A stretch of 64,000 bases of DNA from Achromobacter sp. UMC46 (lineage in GTDB: Bacteria; Pseudomonadota; Gammaproteobacteria; Burkholderiales; Burkholderiaceae_B), in contig NZ_LZZS01000036.1 in assembly GCF_014170335.1 (NCBI RefSeq), positions 297,834 through 361,833 of the forward strand, written 5' to 3'. The translations under genes were made by a program, and so were the position numbers. Positions 25,635 to 35,056 of the stretch are shown here, piece by piece; positions within the stretch are counted from its first letter, which is position 1, and each line of letters begins with the position of its first letter. The notes under the pieces were generated by a model. It saw only the letters and a list, made by a program, of their open reading frames with translations. It searched no databases and was not told the DNA's origin.

Positions 25635-26597
25635 ATGAGAAGCATTTTCTGGACCGTGGCCCTTCTGGCGGCGCTGGCAGTGTTTCCGCTGGTGGCGCCG
25701 GCGCTTGGCCTGGACTTCTATATTTCATTCGTGCGGCGCGTGCTGATCTATGCGCTGGCCGCGACCAGCCTGAACCTTATCCTGGGATACGGCGGCATGG
25801 TGGCGCTGGGGCATGCGGCGTTCTTCGGCGCGGGCGCCTACGCGGTCGGCATCCTGGCGATGTCGGGCGTCACGTCGGCGCTGGTCGTCTGGCCGGTGGC
25901 CATGCTGCTGGCGGGCGTGCTGGCCTGCATTACGGGGGCGATCTCGCTGCGCACCCGGGGCGTGTACTTCATCATGATCACGCTGGCGTTCGCGCAGATG
26001 CTGTTCTACATCTTCATCTCGCTGCGCCAGTACGGCGGCGAAGACGGGTTGAACCTGCCCGGCTATTCCACGCTGCCGGGCATCGACCTGTCCCATGACG
26101 TCAGCTTCTATTACCTGGTGCTGGTGCTGTTCGCGCTTGTCATGTGGGGATTCAGCCGCGTGGTGTCTTCGCGTTTCGGCACGGCCTTGCAGGGCATCCG
26201 CGAGAACGAGTCGCGCATGGAGTCCATGGGCTACCCCGTCTACCGCATCAAGCTGGCGGCTTTCACCCTGAGCGGCGCCGCGGCCGGCCTGGCCGGCGCG
26301 CTGCTGGCCAACCACAATCTGTTCATCTCGCCCAGCCTGATGCACTGGACGCAGTCGGCCAACCTGCTGATCATGGTGCTGGTGGGCGGTATCGGCCTGC
26401 GCTGGGGCGGCGTCGCTGGCGCGGTGGTGATGCTGACACTGGAAGAAGTGCTGCGCCTGTGGACCGAATACTGGCACCTGCCCCTGGGCGTGCTGCTGCT
26501 GTGCGTGGTGTTCGGCGCGCCGCGCGGCCTGGTCGGCCTGTTCGGCCCGTTGTTCAGCGGACGCGCCGCGCCCCAATCCGGCAAGGTGGGATCATGA
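25635..26597 (+). CDS. livM: Branched-chain amino acid-type ABC transporter permease (LivM-like)
   Basis: 320-aa inner-membrane permease starting 2 bp after livH. Family segments are LNLILGYGGMVALGHAAFFGAGAYA, RTRGVYFIMITLAFAQMLFY and the coupling loop GTALQGIRENESRMESMGYPVYRIKLAAFTLSG. It overlaps livG by 4 bp. The upstream open frame beyond 25635 is inside livH and is not coding. Confidence 0.93.
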   Translation: MRSIFWTVALLAALAVFPLVAPALGLDFYISFVRRVLIYALAATSLNLILGYGGMVALGHAAFFGAGAYAVGILAMSGVTSALVVWPVAMLLAGVLACITGAISLRTRGVYFIMITLAFAQMLFYIFISLRQYGGEDGLNLPGYSTLPGIDLSHDVSFYYLVLVLFALVMWGFSRVVSSRFGTALQGIRENESRMESMGYPVYRIKLAAFTLSGAAAGLAGALLANHNLFISPSLMHWTQSANLLIMVLVGGIGLRWGGVAGAVVMLTLEEVLRLWTEYWHLPLGVLLLCVVFGAPRGLVGLFGPLFSGRAAPQSGKVGS

Positions 26598-27369
26598 ATC
26601 CGTCTATCAACGCCACGGTGCCTGCGCTGCAGGCTTCCGGGCTGGTCCGCCGCTTCGGCGCGCTGGTCGCCACCGACAACGTGTCGCTGACCTTGAACCC
26701 GGGCGAAATCCATGCCTTGATCGGCCCCAACGGCGCCGGCAAGTCCACGCTGATCCACCTGCTGTCCGGCACGCTGGCGGCGGATGCCGGCACGCTGACG
26801 GTGGGCGGGCGCGACGTTACCGGCATGAACGCGCACCAGCGCGTGTCGGCCGGGCTGTCGCGGTCCTATCAGATCACCAACATCTTCAAGCAGTCCAGCG
26901 TGCTGGACAACCTGGTGCTGGCGGTGCAGGCCCACGCGGGCAGCAGCTTCCGGTTCTGGAAGCCGCGCGCCGCCGAATCCGCACTGTATGAACAGGCGCG
27001 CGAGCTGGCCCGGGAATGCGCCATCGACGCCGCGTTGCTGGACCGGCCGGCCGGCACCCTGCCGCACGGCGAGCAGCGCAAGGTGGAATTCGCGCTGGCG
27101 CTGGCTGCCCGGCCCAGCGTGCTGCTGCTGGACGAGCCGATGGCCGGCATGGGCCCGGACGAGACCGTCCGCCTGACCGAACTGATCGAAACCCTGCGGG
27201 GGCGGGCCGCCATGCTGCTGGTCGAACACGATATGCAGGCAGTGTTCCGCCTGGCCGACCGCCTGTCGGTGCTGGTGTATGGCCGGGTCATCGCGACCGG
27301 CACCCCCGACGAGATCCGCGCCAACCCGGAAGTGCGGCAAGCCTATCTGGGCGACGAGGAGACCGCGTG

Positions 27370-27370
<1 letters not shown>
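26594..27370 (+). CDS. livG: Branched-chain amino acid-type ABC transporter ATPase (LivG-like)
   Basis: 258-aa ATPase. Walker A is GPNGAGKST and Walker B is VLLLDEPMAGMGP. The signature is LPHGEQRKVEFALAL, the PHGEQ variant common in LivG proteins for aromatic or atypical substrates. The switch is LLVEHDMQAVFRLADRLSVL and the end is QAYLGDEETA. The stop overlaps the livF ATG by one base (TGATG). Confidence 0.93.
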
Positions 27371-28074
<704 letters not shown>

Positions 28075-28304
28075 CAATAAAGCCGCAACAGTGTGGGATG
28101 TTCGCGTAAAAAATACGATATAAAACGCAATAAACTCGCAAATACATTGCTGGGTTGAAACTTAAGGTGTCCAGGGCGCATCCAGACGTTTGCGCCTGTT
28201 TCAATTGCCCCCGCTGTTCTCTACACTTAGCGCGCCTGGCCCCTCTCGTGCCTATTGGGCGGGTACGTACGTCACGTCTTATCAAGCTGTCAGGAAGACT
28301 TCGC

Positions 28305-30293
28305 ATGGCGAAATGGGGTTTGCGCAAAAAATCATTGATGGCGCTGCTGTTGGCATGCGTGATCGCGTTGGCGTCCGCCGCCGTCATCGGATGGATGGTG
28401 CTGGATGGAGTAAGAGACCACTTCGGGCGCGCTTTCGCCGATAACTTCACGCAACTCAACCGGCAACGCATCCTGGCCCCGGTGTCGCGCGAACTGGCCT
28501 TGTCGCTGCGCCTGGCCGACAGCGAAGTCACCCGTCGCTGGCTGCGCAATGAAAGCGATCCGGCCGCTCGCGAGCTCTTCTTCCGCGAAGCCGACGGCTA
28601 CCGCCGCGATCTGCTGGGCCGCGCCTACTTCATCGCCAGCGCCGCAAGCGGCCACTATTACTTCAACGACGACAAGCCGCTGTCCGAAGCGCCGCGCTAC
28701 ACGCTGAGCCCCGGCGCGGCGGACGACGGCTGGTTCTACGCCACGCTGAAGTCGCCGGCCAAGTACAACATCAACGTCAACCCCGACCTGAAACTCCAGA
28801 CCACCAAGGTGTGGATCAACGTGCAGGTGCGCGACGGCGACAAGGTGGTGGCCCTGACCGGCGCCGGCCTGGACGTGGGCGGCTTCCTGCGCGATTTCGT
28901 CAACAGCGGCCAGCCCGGCGTCACCCCCATCATCGTCGACGAGGAAGGCGCCATCCAGGCGCACATGGACGCCACGCTGATCGCCTACAACTCGGGCGCG
29001 GGCGGCGGCGCCGACGGCCGGGGCAGGGTGTTCAACCTGCTGGACGACGGACCGGGCCGGGACGAACTGCGGTCCGCCATGCATGCGGCCCAGGCCGATC
29101 CGCAGTCGGTGCAATCCGCCTGGGTGAAGCTGGACGGCACGCGCCAGCTGGTGTCCGTGGCCTATATGCCCGAACTGCATTGGCATGTGCTGACGGCCGT
29201 CGACCTGAGCGCTGCCCGCGTGCTGGACACCGGCTGGTTGTGGCCGGCCGCGATTGGCCTGGCGGTGCTGTTCGCCGCCATGCTGCTGGGTTTCGGCTAC
29301 GCCATCGAACGGCTGATGCTGCGTCCGCTGCGCCGCTTGCAGCAATCGGCCCGCGCCATCGCGGACGGCAGCTACGACGTGCGCCTGCCCCCGGGCGGGC
29401 AGGACGAGATCGGCGACTTGAGCCGCGCCTTCGGCGTCATGGCCGACAAGGTCCGCCAGCACACGGCCGAACTGGAAAGCAAGGTGCGCGAACGCACCTC
29501 CGAGCTGGAAGACGCCAACCGCGCCATGGCCGCTGCGCACAAGAAGATCGGCGACTCCATCGACTACGCCAGCCTGATCCAGCGCGCCATCCTGCCGGAC
29601 CGCCAGCTGACGCAGTCCCTGGGCGCGCACCACTTCGTGCTGTGGAAGCCGCGCGACGTGGTCGGCGGCGACTTCTATGTCTTCCGTTCGGACGGCGCCA
29701 ACTGCCTGCTGGGCATCATGGACTGCGCGGGCCACGGCGTGCCGGGCGCATTGATGACGATGCTGGCGCGCGCCGCCATCGATCTGGCGATCACCGAGGT
29801 CGGCCCCGGAGATCCGGCGGGCATCCTGACCCGCACCGACATCGCCATCCGCGCCATGCTTGCGGACGCGCAACTGCCCCGCGCGCTGGCCACCAATACC
29901 GATGCGGGCCTGGTATATATTGACCGCCAGACCGGACGGCTGCGTTATGCCGGCGCCAAGATCAGCCTGTACGCCAGCGATGGCGAGACCTTGCGCGAGA
30001 TCCCCGGCGGCAGGCGCGCATTGGGCGACAAGCGCACCGGGGTCTACGAGAATATCGATCTGCAGATGGAACCGGGCTGGACCTATTACCTGGCGACCGA
30101 CGGGTTCCTGGACCAGGCCGGCGGCGAGCACGGCTTCGGGTTCGGCAACACGCGTTTCGCGGGAATGCTCAAGAGACACGCGCGCCAGCCGTTAACTGAA
30201 CAGGCCGCCGCTTTTACGCAAGCGCTGGCCGAATACCAGGGTGGTCGTCCCCAGCGTGACGACATCACCCTGCTGTCTTTCCGTTTCGAATAA
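28305..30293 (+). CDS. siaA: SiaA-like membrane PP2C-type serine/threonine phosphatase
   Basis: 662-aa sensor phosphatase that reactivates SiaC by dephosphorylation. Residues 11-33 form one membrane helix, then a periplasmic Cache-type domain (about 35-305), a second helix (about 311-332), a HAMP domain (LRPLRRLQQSARAIADGSYDVRLPPGG), a short coiled coil and a SpoIIE/PP2C domain from about 430 (WKPRDVVGGDFY, MDCAGHGVPGALM, YLATDGFLDQAGG). The ATG at 28305 has AGGAAG 7 bases upstream; an in-frame ATG at 28155 has no site. Order and content match the siaABCD biofilm operon of Pseudomonas. AT-rich DNA at 28100-28150 probably holds the promoter. Confidence 0.92.
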   Translation: MAKWGLRKKSLMALLLACVIALASAAVIGWMVLDGVRDHFGRAFADNFTQLNRQRILAPVSRELALSLRLADSEVTRRWLRNESDPAARELFFREADGYRRDLLGRAYFIASAASGHYYFNDDKPLSEAPRYTLSPGAADDGWFYATLKSPAKYNINVNPDLKLQTTKVWINVQVRDGDKVVALTGAGLDVGGFLRDFVNSGQPGVTPIIVDEEGAIQAHMDATLIAYNSGAGGGADGRGRVFNLLDDGPGRDELRSAMHAAQADPQSVQSAWVKLDGTRQLVSVAYMPELHWHVLTAVDLSAARVLDTGWLWPAAIGLAVLFAAMLLGFGYAIERLMLRPLRRLQQSARAIADGSYDVRLPPGGQDEIGDLSRAFGVMADKVRQHTAELESKVRERTSELEDANRAMAAAHKKIGDSIDYASLIQRAILPDRQLTQSLGAHHFVLWKPRDVVGGDFYVFRSDGANCLLGIMDCAGHGVPGALMTMLARAAIDLAITEVGPGDPAGILTRTDIAIRAMLADAQLPRALATNTDAGLVYIDRQTGRLRYAGAKISLYASDGETLREIPGGRRALGDKRTGVYENIDLQMEPGWTYYLATDGFLDQAGGEHGFGFGNTRFAGMLKRHARQPLTEQAAAFTQALAEYQGGRPQRDDITLLSFRFE

Positions 30294-30316
30294 ACGTTAT
30301 CAGGGCGGTAAACGCG

Positions 30317-30856
30317 ATGAATGCCTCCGATCTCTACGCGCTGGGTGAACGGTTCAATCAGGACCGTACCCTGCTGTGCTTCAACGGGCCGATCTCCCGC
30401 AGCCTGATCGAGGAAATCGGCAACGCGCTCAAGAATTACCTGAACGCGGAACATGCGCGGCCCGCCGAAGCGATGGACGTGTTCTCGGTGTACATCGAGA
30501 TGATCCAGAACATCCGCCAGTACGCCGCCGCCCGCGGCGACGCCGAGGCCTCGGCCACCGTCGTGATCGGCCGCCGCGACGAAAGCCGCTATGCGGTGTC
30601 GGTGGGCAATCTCGTCAAGTCCGACGACGGCCACGCGCTGGTCGCGCGGATCCAGGAGCTGGCCGCGCTGGACAAGGCCGCGCTGAAGGCCGAATACAAG
30701 GCCCAGCTGCACAAGCCCCGCGTCCAGGGCGTGGCGTCGGGCGCGGGGCTGGGGCTGATCGACATCGCGCGTCGCGCCGGCGCGCCGCTGGAAGCCAGCC
30801 TGACGCCCGCCGCGGAGGAAGGACAGGCGTTCTTCAGCCTGAGCGTCGTGATCTGA
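30317..30856 (+). CDS. siaB: SiaB-like protein kinase
   Basis: 179-aa cytoplasmic protein of the SiaB family, a histidine-kinase-fold serine/threonine kinase that phosphorylates SiaC and counteracts SiaA. Visible features are YIEMIQNIRQYAAAR (the N-box-like helix with Glu-Met-Ile-Gln-Asn), VSVGNLVKSDD and GAGLGLIDIARRAG (the ATP-lid glycines). It lies 23 bp after siaA and 40 bp before siaC. Identity rests on operon order as well as motifs. Confidence 0.9.
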   Translation: MNASDLYALGERFNQDRTLLCFNGPISRSLIEEIGNALKNYLNAEHARPAEAMDVFSVYIEMIQNIRQYAAARGDAEASATVVIGRRDESRYAVSVGNLVKSDDGHALVARIQELAALDKAALKAEYKAQLHKPRVQGVASGAGLGLIDIARRAGAPLEASLTPAAEEGQAFFSLSVVI

Positions 30857-30896
30857 GGGCTCCGCGCGCATTCAAGAATTACTTTCGGAGTATTTG

Positions 30897-31274
30897 ATGA
30901 AAGATCTGAACATTCCCGGGACGCAGTCCACGCCCGCCATCACCGCCGACGCCACCGCCGGCGTGCTGGCGATGCGCGGCGACTCCTACCCCGAGAATTC
31001 CTTTGAATTGTTCGGCCCGGTGATCGAGTGGGTCGAGGCGTACCTGCTGGGCACGACCGCCCCGCTGAGCCTGGAACTGGAATTGCTGTACCTGAACACC
31101 AGCAGCATCAAATCCGTCATGGACATCTTCGACGTGATCGAAGCCGCCCATGGCAAAGGCCGCCAGGTCAGCGTGACCTGGTTCTACGACAAGCGCAATG
31201 AACGCGTCGGCGAACTGGCCGAGGAATTCAAGGAAGACTGCACCTTTCCGTTCTCGGTGGTTGGCCGCGAATGA
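30897..31274 (+). CDS. siaC: SiaC-like phosphoregulated partner protein (DUF1987)
   Basis: 125-aa anti-anti-sigma-like protein. Thr68 in LLYLNTSSIKSVMDIFD sits at the same residue number as the phosphorylated Thr of Pseudomonas SiaC. Unphosphorylated SiaC binds and activates the SiaD diguanylate cyclase. The ATG at 30897 is 6 bases after GGAG and is preferred to the TTG one codon earlier. The stop overlaps the siaD start (ATGA), fitting tight co-production of the complex. Confidence 0.92.
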   Translation: MKDLNIPGTQSTPAITADATAGVLAMRGDSYPENSFELFGPVIEWVEAYLLGTTAPLSLELELLYLNTSSIKSVMDIFDVIEAAHGKGRQVSVTWFYDKRNERVGELAEEFKEDCTFPFSVVGRE

Positions 31275-32068
31275 AACCGGGCGCCGCCGAACTGGATCGA
31301 CGCATCACCGAGTTGCTGGCGGACCCGGCCTATGACGGTCATCCCTTGCGCGAAGCGCTTGAGGCGCTTTGGCAGCACACGGCTGAGCAGATGGCCCGCA
31401 TCGAGCGCGTGACCCAGTTGTCGGACGCCTATCAATCCATGGCGCACGAGCGCGAACTGGGCCTGTGCGATCAATTCGACCGGCAACTGCGCCGGCTGAC
31501 GCGCATTGCGCGTATTTCCGACCACTATCAGAACATGATGCGCGACCTGAACGCCGCGCTGGAAGAAACATCCAGCCGCGATCCGCTCACCAGCCTGCTG
31601 AACCGGCGCGCCCTGATGGAAATGATCAAGCAGGAAGTCGAGCGTGCCTCGCGCAGCGGCGAGAGCTTCGTCGTCGCCATGCTGGACGTGGACCACTTCA
31701 AGGCGGTCAATGACCGCTACGGGCACGAGACAGGGGACCGCGCGCTGGTCGAACTGGCCGGCGTGATGGGCGAAAGCCTGCGCGAATACGACTTGTGCGG
31801 GCGTTGGGGCGGCGAGGAATTCCTGGTGCTGCTGCCCAACACGCAGCCTGACGCCGCCCAGAGCGTCATGGACCGGCTGGTCGGCGCGGTGCGCGGGCTG
31901 GCGGTTGCCGCGGGCGAAGACGTACTGAGGTTGACGGTCAGTATCGGCATGGCGCATCACCAGTTGGGAGAGACCTTCTCGGAAACGCTCAGTCGTGCGG
32001 ACCAGGCGCTGTACCTGGCCAAGCAGGACGGACGAGATCGCGTCGCGCTTGGGTTTCCGAAGCGCTGA
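31271..32068 (+). CDS. siaD: SiaD-like diguanylate cyclase
   Basis: 265-aa GGDEF enzyme making cyclic di-GMP. Residues 1-100 are a helical, coiled-coil stalk that should bind SiaC. The catalytic domain begins DPLTSLLNRRALMEMI, has LDVDHFKAVNDRYGHETGD, and the active motif is GGEEF at 180-184. An allosteric I-site RxxD (Arg171-Asp174) sits exactly five residues before it, so product inhibition is expected. There is no membrane segment. It is the output of the siaABC switch. Confidence 0.93.
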   Translation: MKPGAAELDRRITELLADPAYDGHPLREALEALWQHTAEQMARIERVTQLSDAYQSMAHERELGLCDQFDRQLRRLTRIARISDHYQNMMRDLNAALEETSSRDPLTSLLNRRALMEMIKQEVERASRSGESFVVAMLDVDHFKAVNDRYGHETGDRALVELAGVMGESLREYDLCGRWGGEEFLVLLPNTQPDAAQSVMDRLVGAVRGLAVAAGEDVLRLTVSIGMAHHQLGETFSETLSRADQALYLAKQDGRDRVALGFPKR

Positions 32069-34684
32069 ATGAAGCCGGAACAGCTGTATTCCGGTATGGA
32101 GCCCCTTATGCTTGATACTCATGTAAGCGTTTCGAGCGCGGGCCCCCAGGGCGCCGCGTGGCATGTGGGCAATTACCTGGCGTCGATGGATCGGGCGCTG
32201 CTGCTGTTCGATTTCGATGCAAGCGGCTCGCTGTTGAACGCCAACGCCAATTTCCTGGCCGCCGTGGGGTACACCCCGGAAGAGGCCCCGACGCTGCGCC
32301 ACGACATGCTGTGCGACAGCATGGACGAAGGCAAGGGCATCGCCAGCGGAGAACGGATCTGGACCCGGCTTGTCCGGGGCGAACATTTCTCGGGCACCTG
32401 CCGCTACCGCAAGAAGGACGGCGGCTCGCTGTGGATCGAAGCTACTTACCTGCCGTTGACGGACGATGGCGGCGACGTCGCGCGCATCTCGGTCATCTCG
32501 CGCAAATCCATCGCCGACGCCGAGCGCCAGGAAGAGATCCGCCTGCTGCTGCTGGGCATCAATGAAACCGGCAACGCCGTCGCGGTGTCAGGCAGCGACG
32601 GCCGCATCGTCTATGTGAACGACGGCTTCCAGCGCATGCTGGGCTTCGGGCGCGGCGACGCCCTGCACCAGGAGCTGGGCGAACTGCTGGCCGGCGGCCG
32701 GCCCGACGGCGGCACCCGCGAAGAGCTGGACCGCCGCGTCGCCTGCCGCGAGGGCTTCCACAAGGATGTGCTGGTCTATGACCGCTGCGGCAAGCCGCTG
32801 TGGGTGTCGGTCATGGCCAACTCGGTTTTCGACGACCGCGGAACGCTCGTCAACATCGTGGACGTGCTGACCGACATCACCCCCACCAAAGTGCACGAGG
32901 TCCTGCAGCGCCGCGTGTTGCAGGCGATGGTGAACGAGGCCTCGGTGGTCGAGGTCATGAACATGGTCTGCCGCGAGGTCGAGCGCCTGGCGCCCGAAGT
33001 GGCCGCTACCGTGCTGCGCGTGGACGACACCGGCCACCTGCGGCCGCTGGCGGCCCCGAGCATGCCGGCCGCCTACAGCGACGCGCTGGACGGCGTGAAG
33101 ATCGGCCCGCAATCGGGCGCCTGCGGCACTTCGGCATTCCTGGGCCGTCCGGTCATCGTGCCCGACATCGCCACCGATCCCCTGTGGGACGATTACCGCC
33201 ACCTGCCGCTGCCGGACGACATCAAGGCGTGCTGGTCGTCGCCCATCAAATCCAGCGACGGGCGGGTGATCGGCACCTTCGGGTTCTATTTCCGAGAACG
33301 CCGCCTGCCCGACGATTTTCATCATCGGCTGGTCGATGTCTGCGTGTACTTGTGCGCCCTGGCGCTGGAGCGCGAGGAAGCCCGCGCCCGCATCCGCCAG
33401 CTGGCGTTCTACGACGAACTGACCGGCCTGCCGAACCGCAACCTGCTGCTGGCGCAAGCCGAGCAGGCGATTGCGCGCGCCGAGCCGGAACGCAAGCGCG
33501 TGGCCGTGCTGTTCCTGGACCTGGACCGCTTCAAGCAGGTCAACGACACCCTGGGCCATCCCATCGGCGACGCCTTGCTGCGCGACGTGGCCCAGCGCCT
33601 GCGCCTCCTGGCGAGGGCGTCGGACATCGTCGGCCGGCTGTCCGGCGACGAGTTCGTGATGATGATGCCGGACTTCGAACACGGCCGCCTGACCGCCGCC
33701 GCCGAACATATCCTGGTGGCGCTGGCCCAGCCGTTTTCGGTGGGTGGCATCACGCTGAACCCGTCGGTCAGCATCGGCATCAGCGTGTTCCCGGAGAACG
33801 GGCGCGACATGGATACGCTGCTGCGCCACGCCGACATGGCGATGTACCAGGCCAAGACGGCGGGCCGCAACCGCATTTCGTTCTTCAGCGCCGAAATGAA
33901 CCGCCAGGCGCAAGAACGCCTGGCCCTGGAAGCCGCCTTGCGAGACGCGCTGGAAGCCAAGGCGCTGCGCCTGCATTACCAGCCGCAGGTCGGCCTGAAG
34001 AACGGCAGCCTGTACGGGGTCGAGGCGCTGGCCCGCTGGCGCCACCCGACGCTGGGCGATATCTCGCCCGTGCGTTTCGTGCCGTTGGCCGAAGAATGCG
34101 GCCTGATCGGCGACCTGGGCGACTGGGCGCTGCGCGAAGCCTGCTCGCAGCTGTCGATCTGGCGCAACAACGGATTGAAAGTGCCGTCGGTGTCGGTGAA
34201 CTTGTCAGCCACGAATTTCCACAACCTGAACCTGCCCCGGATGATCGCGGCCACGCTGGCCGAATTTGGCTTGGCGCCCGCCGACCTGATGCTGGAAATC
34301 ACCGAAGGCGTGGTCCTGGACGCCACCGCCGGCACGCTGCGGACGATCGCCGAGTTGCATCGCCTTGGGGTGCGCTTGTCGATGGACGACTTCGGAACGG
34401 GGTATTCCAGCCTGGGCCACTTGCGGCGTTTGATCGTCGACGAGCTGAAGCTGGACCGAAGCTTCGTCCAGGGGTTGGAGAGCGACGACGCGGCGCGCGC
34501 GCTGACCAGCGCGGTGATCCGGATCGGCGAGAGCCTGAGTCTGCCGGTCGTGGCCGAAGGGGTGGAGAACGAGGAACAGCGGCGGTTCTTGATCGAGCAG
34601 GGGTGTGCCGCGGGACAGGGGTTTCTGTTTTCGCCGCCGTTGCCGGCTAAGGAACTGGAGGAGTGGCTTCGGGGGCGGGTTTGA
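32069..34684 (+). CDS. PAS/GAF/GGDEF/EAL cyclic di-GMP regulator
   Basis: 871-aa soluble multidomain protein. Two PAS domains cover about 35-150 (LLNANANFLAAVGYTPEEA) and 165-280 (VYVNDGFQRMLGFGRGDAL), a GAF domain about 290-440 (GACGTSAFLGRPVIVPDIATDPLW), GGDEF about 450-610 and EAL about 620-870. The cyclase motif is SGDEF with an RASD I-site. The phosphodiesterase residues look intact: VEALARW, SVNLSATNF, EITEGVV, MDDFGTGYSSL, DELKLDRSF and VAEGVENEEQ. It starts at the base after the siaD stop, or at an internal ATG a few codons in, so it is probably the fifth gene of the operon and may oppose SiaD. Confidence 0.9.
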   Translation: MKPEQLYSGMEPLMLDTHVSVSSAGPQGAAWHVGNYLASMDRALLLFDFDASGSLLNANANFLAAVGYTPEEAPTLRHDMLCDSMDEGKGIASGERIWTRLVRGEHFSGTCRYRKKDGGSLWIEATYLPLTDDGGDVARISVISRKSIADAERQEEIRLLLLGINETGNAVAVSGSDGRIVYVNDGFQRMLGFGRGDALHQELGELLAGGRPDGGTREELDRRVACREGFHKDVLVYDRCGKPLWVSVMANSVFDDRGTLVNIVDVLTDITPTKVHEVLQRRVLQAMVNEASVVEVMNMVCREVERLAPEVAATVLRVDDTGHLRPLAAPSMPAAYSDALDGVKIGPQSGACGTSAFLGRPVIVPDIATDPLWDDYRHLPLPDDIKACWSSPIKSSDGRVIGTFGFYFRERRLPDDFHHRLVDVCVYLCALALEREEARARIRQLAFYDELTGLPNRNLLLAQAEQAIARAEPERKRVAVLFLDLDRFKQVNDTLGHPIGDALLRDVAQRLRLLARASDIVGRLSGDEFVMMMPDFEHGRLTAAAEHILVALAQPFSVGGITLNPSVSIGISVFPENGRDMDTLLRHADMAMYQAKTAGRNRISFFSAEMNRQAQERLALEAALRDALEAKALRLHYQPQVGLKNGSLYGVEALARWRHPTLGDISPVRFVPLAEECGLIGDLGDWALREACSQLSIWRNNGLKVPSVSVNLSATNFHNLNLPRMIAATLAEFGLAPADLMLEITEGVVLDATAGTLRTIAELHRLGVRLSMDDFGTGYSSLGHLRRLIVDELKLDRSFVQGLESDDAARALTSAVIRIGESLSLPVVAEGVENEEQRRFLIEQGCAAGQGFLFSPPLPAKELEEWLRGRV

Positions 34685-34786
34685 AGGTGGGGTTTTTGGT
34701 GTCGGGAGTTTGAGTTCTTAAGACGCCCGTCGGGTCGGTGGCCGGTGGGGAGGGCAGTGTGCTTAGGGTTCTCGCCCCGGGTTTTG

Positions 34787-34898
34787 AGTGGTGGAGGATC
34801 TTGCGGGGCCCGCTCCCGGCCGGCCGCGCGGGCGGCCTTTGGGAGCTTACGCATCGTCTTGCGTCGTTGCGCGATTCGCTTCGCGTGTGGGTTGCGGT
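34787..34898 (+). repeat. Dispersed REP-like repeat with GGCCGC-GCGG-GCGGCC hairpin
   Basis: A 112-bp stretch closely matching the reverse complement of about 63620-63726. Its centre is the 16-nt hairpin GGCCGCGCGGGCGGCC (34822-34837), followed by GGGAGCTTACGCATCGTCTT and GCGTCG. A degenerate piece is also at 45000-45045. It abuts an IS110 transposase tail. The DNA before it (34685-34786) shows no gene. Confidence 0.75.
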
Positions 34899-34899
34899 G

Positions 34900-35009
34900 C
34901 CTAAACATCATCGCCAGAAAACTCCTGCGCATCGCCTTCGGCGTATGGAAATCGCGCAAACCCTTCGACGTCAATCGCTTTATCGCCAACCAGGCTTGCG
35001 CCAAACCAT
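34900..35009 (+). pseudogene. IS110-family transposase remnant (C-terminal tail only)
   Basis: The last 36 or so codons of an IS110 transposase (LNIIARKLLRIAFGVWKSRK then FDVNRFIANQACAKP and stop) are nearly identical in DNA to 63374-63483 and to the inverted copy at 63917-64000. No other part of the transposase is present. The frame runs open into the REP-like repeat upstream, so nothing functional is made. Confidence 0.85.
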
Positions 35010-35014
35010 AGAAT

Positions 35015-35056
35015 CTACGATTGACGATCCATGCGTGGTTGGAGGCCAGTTCGCGA
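35015..35056 (-). repeat. Dispersed repeat copy 1, distal fragment cut off by IS256-family insertion
   Basis: These 42 bp plus 36446-36930 align end to end with the reverse complement of 62161-62685 once the IS element and one copy of GTTCGCGA are removed. The fragment includes CTACGATTGACGAT and ends in the 8-bp target duplication 35049-35056. Confidence 0.8.
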
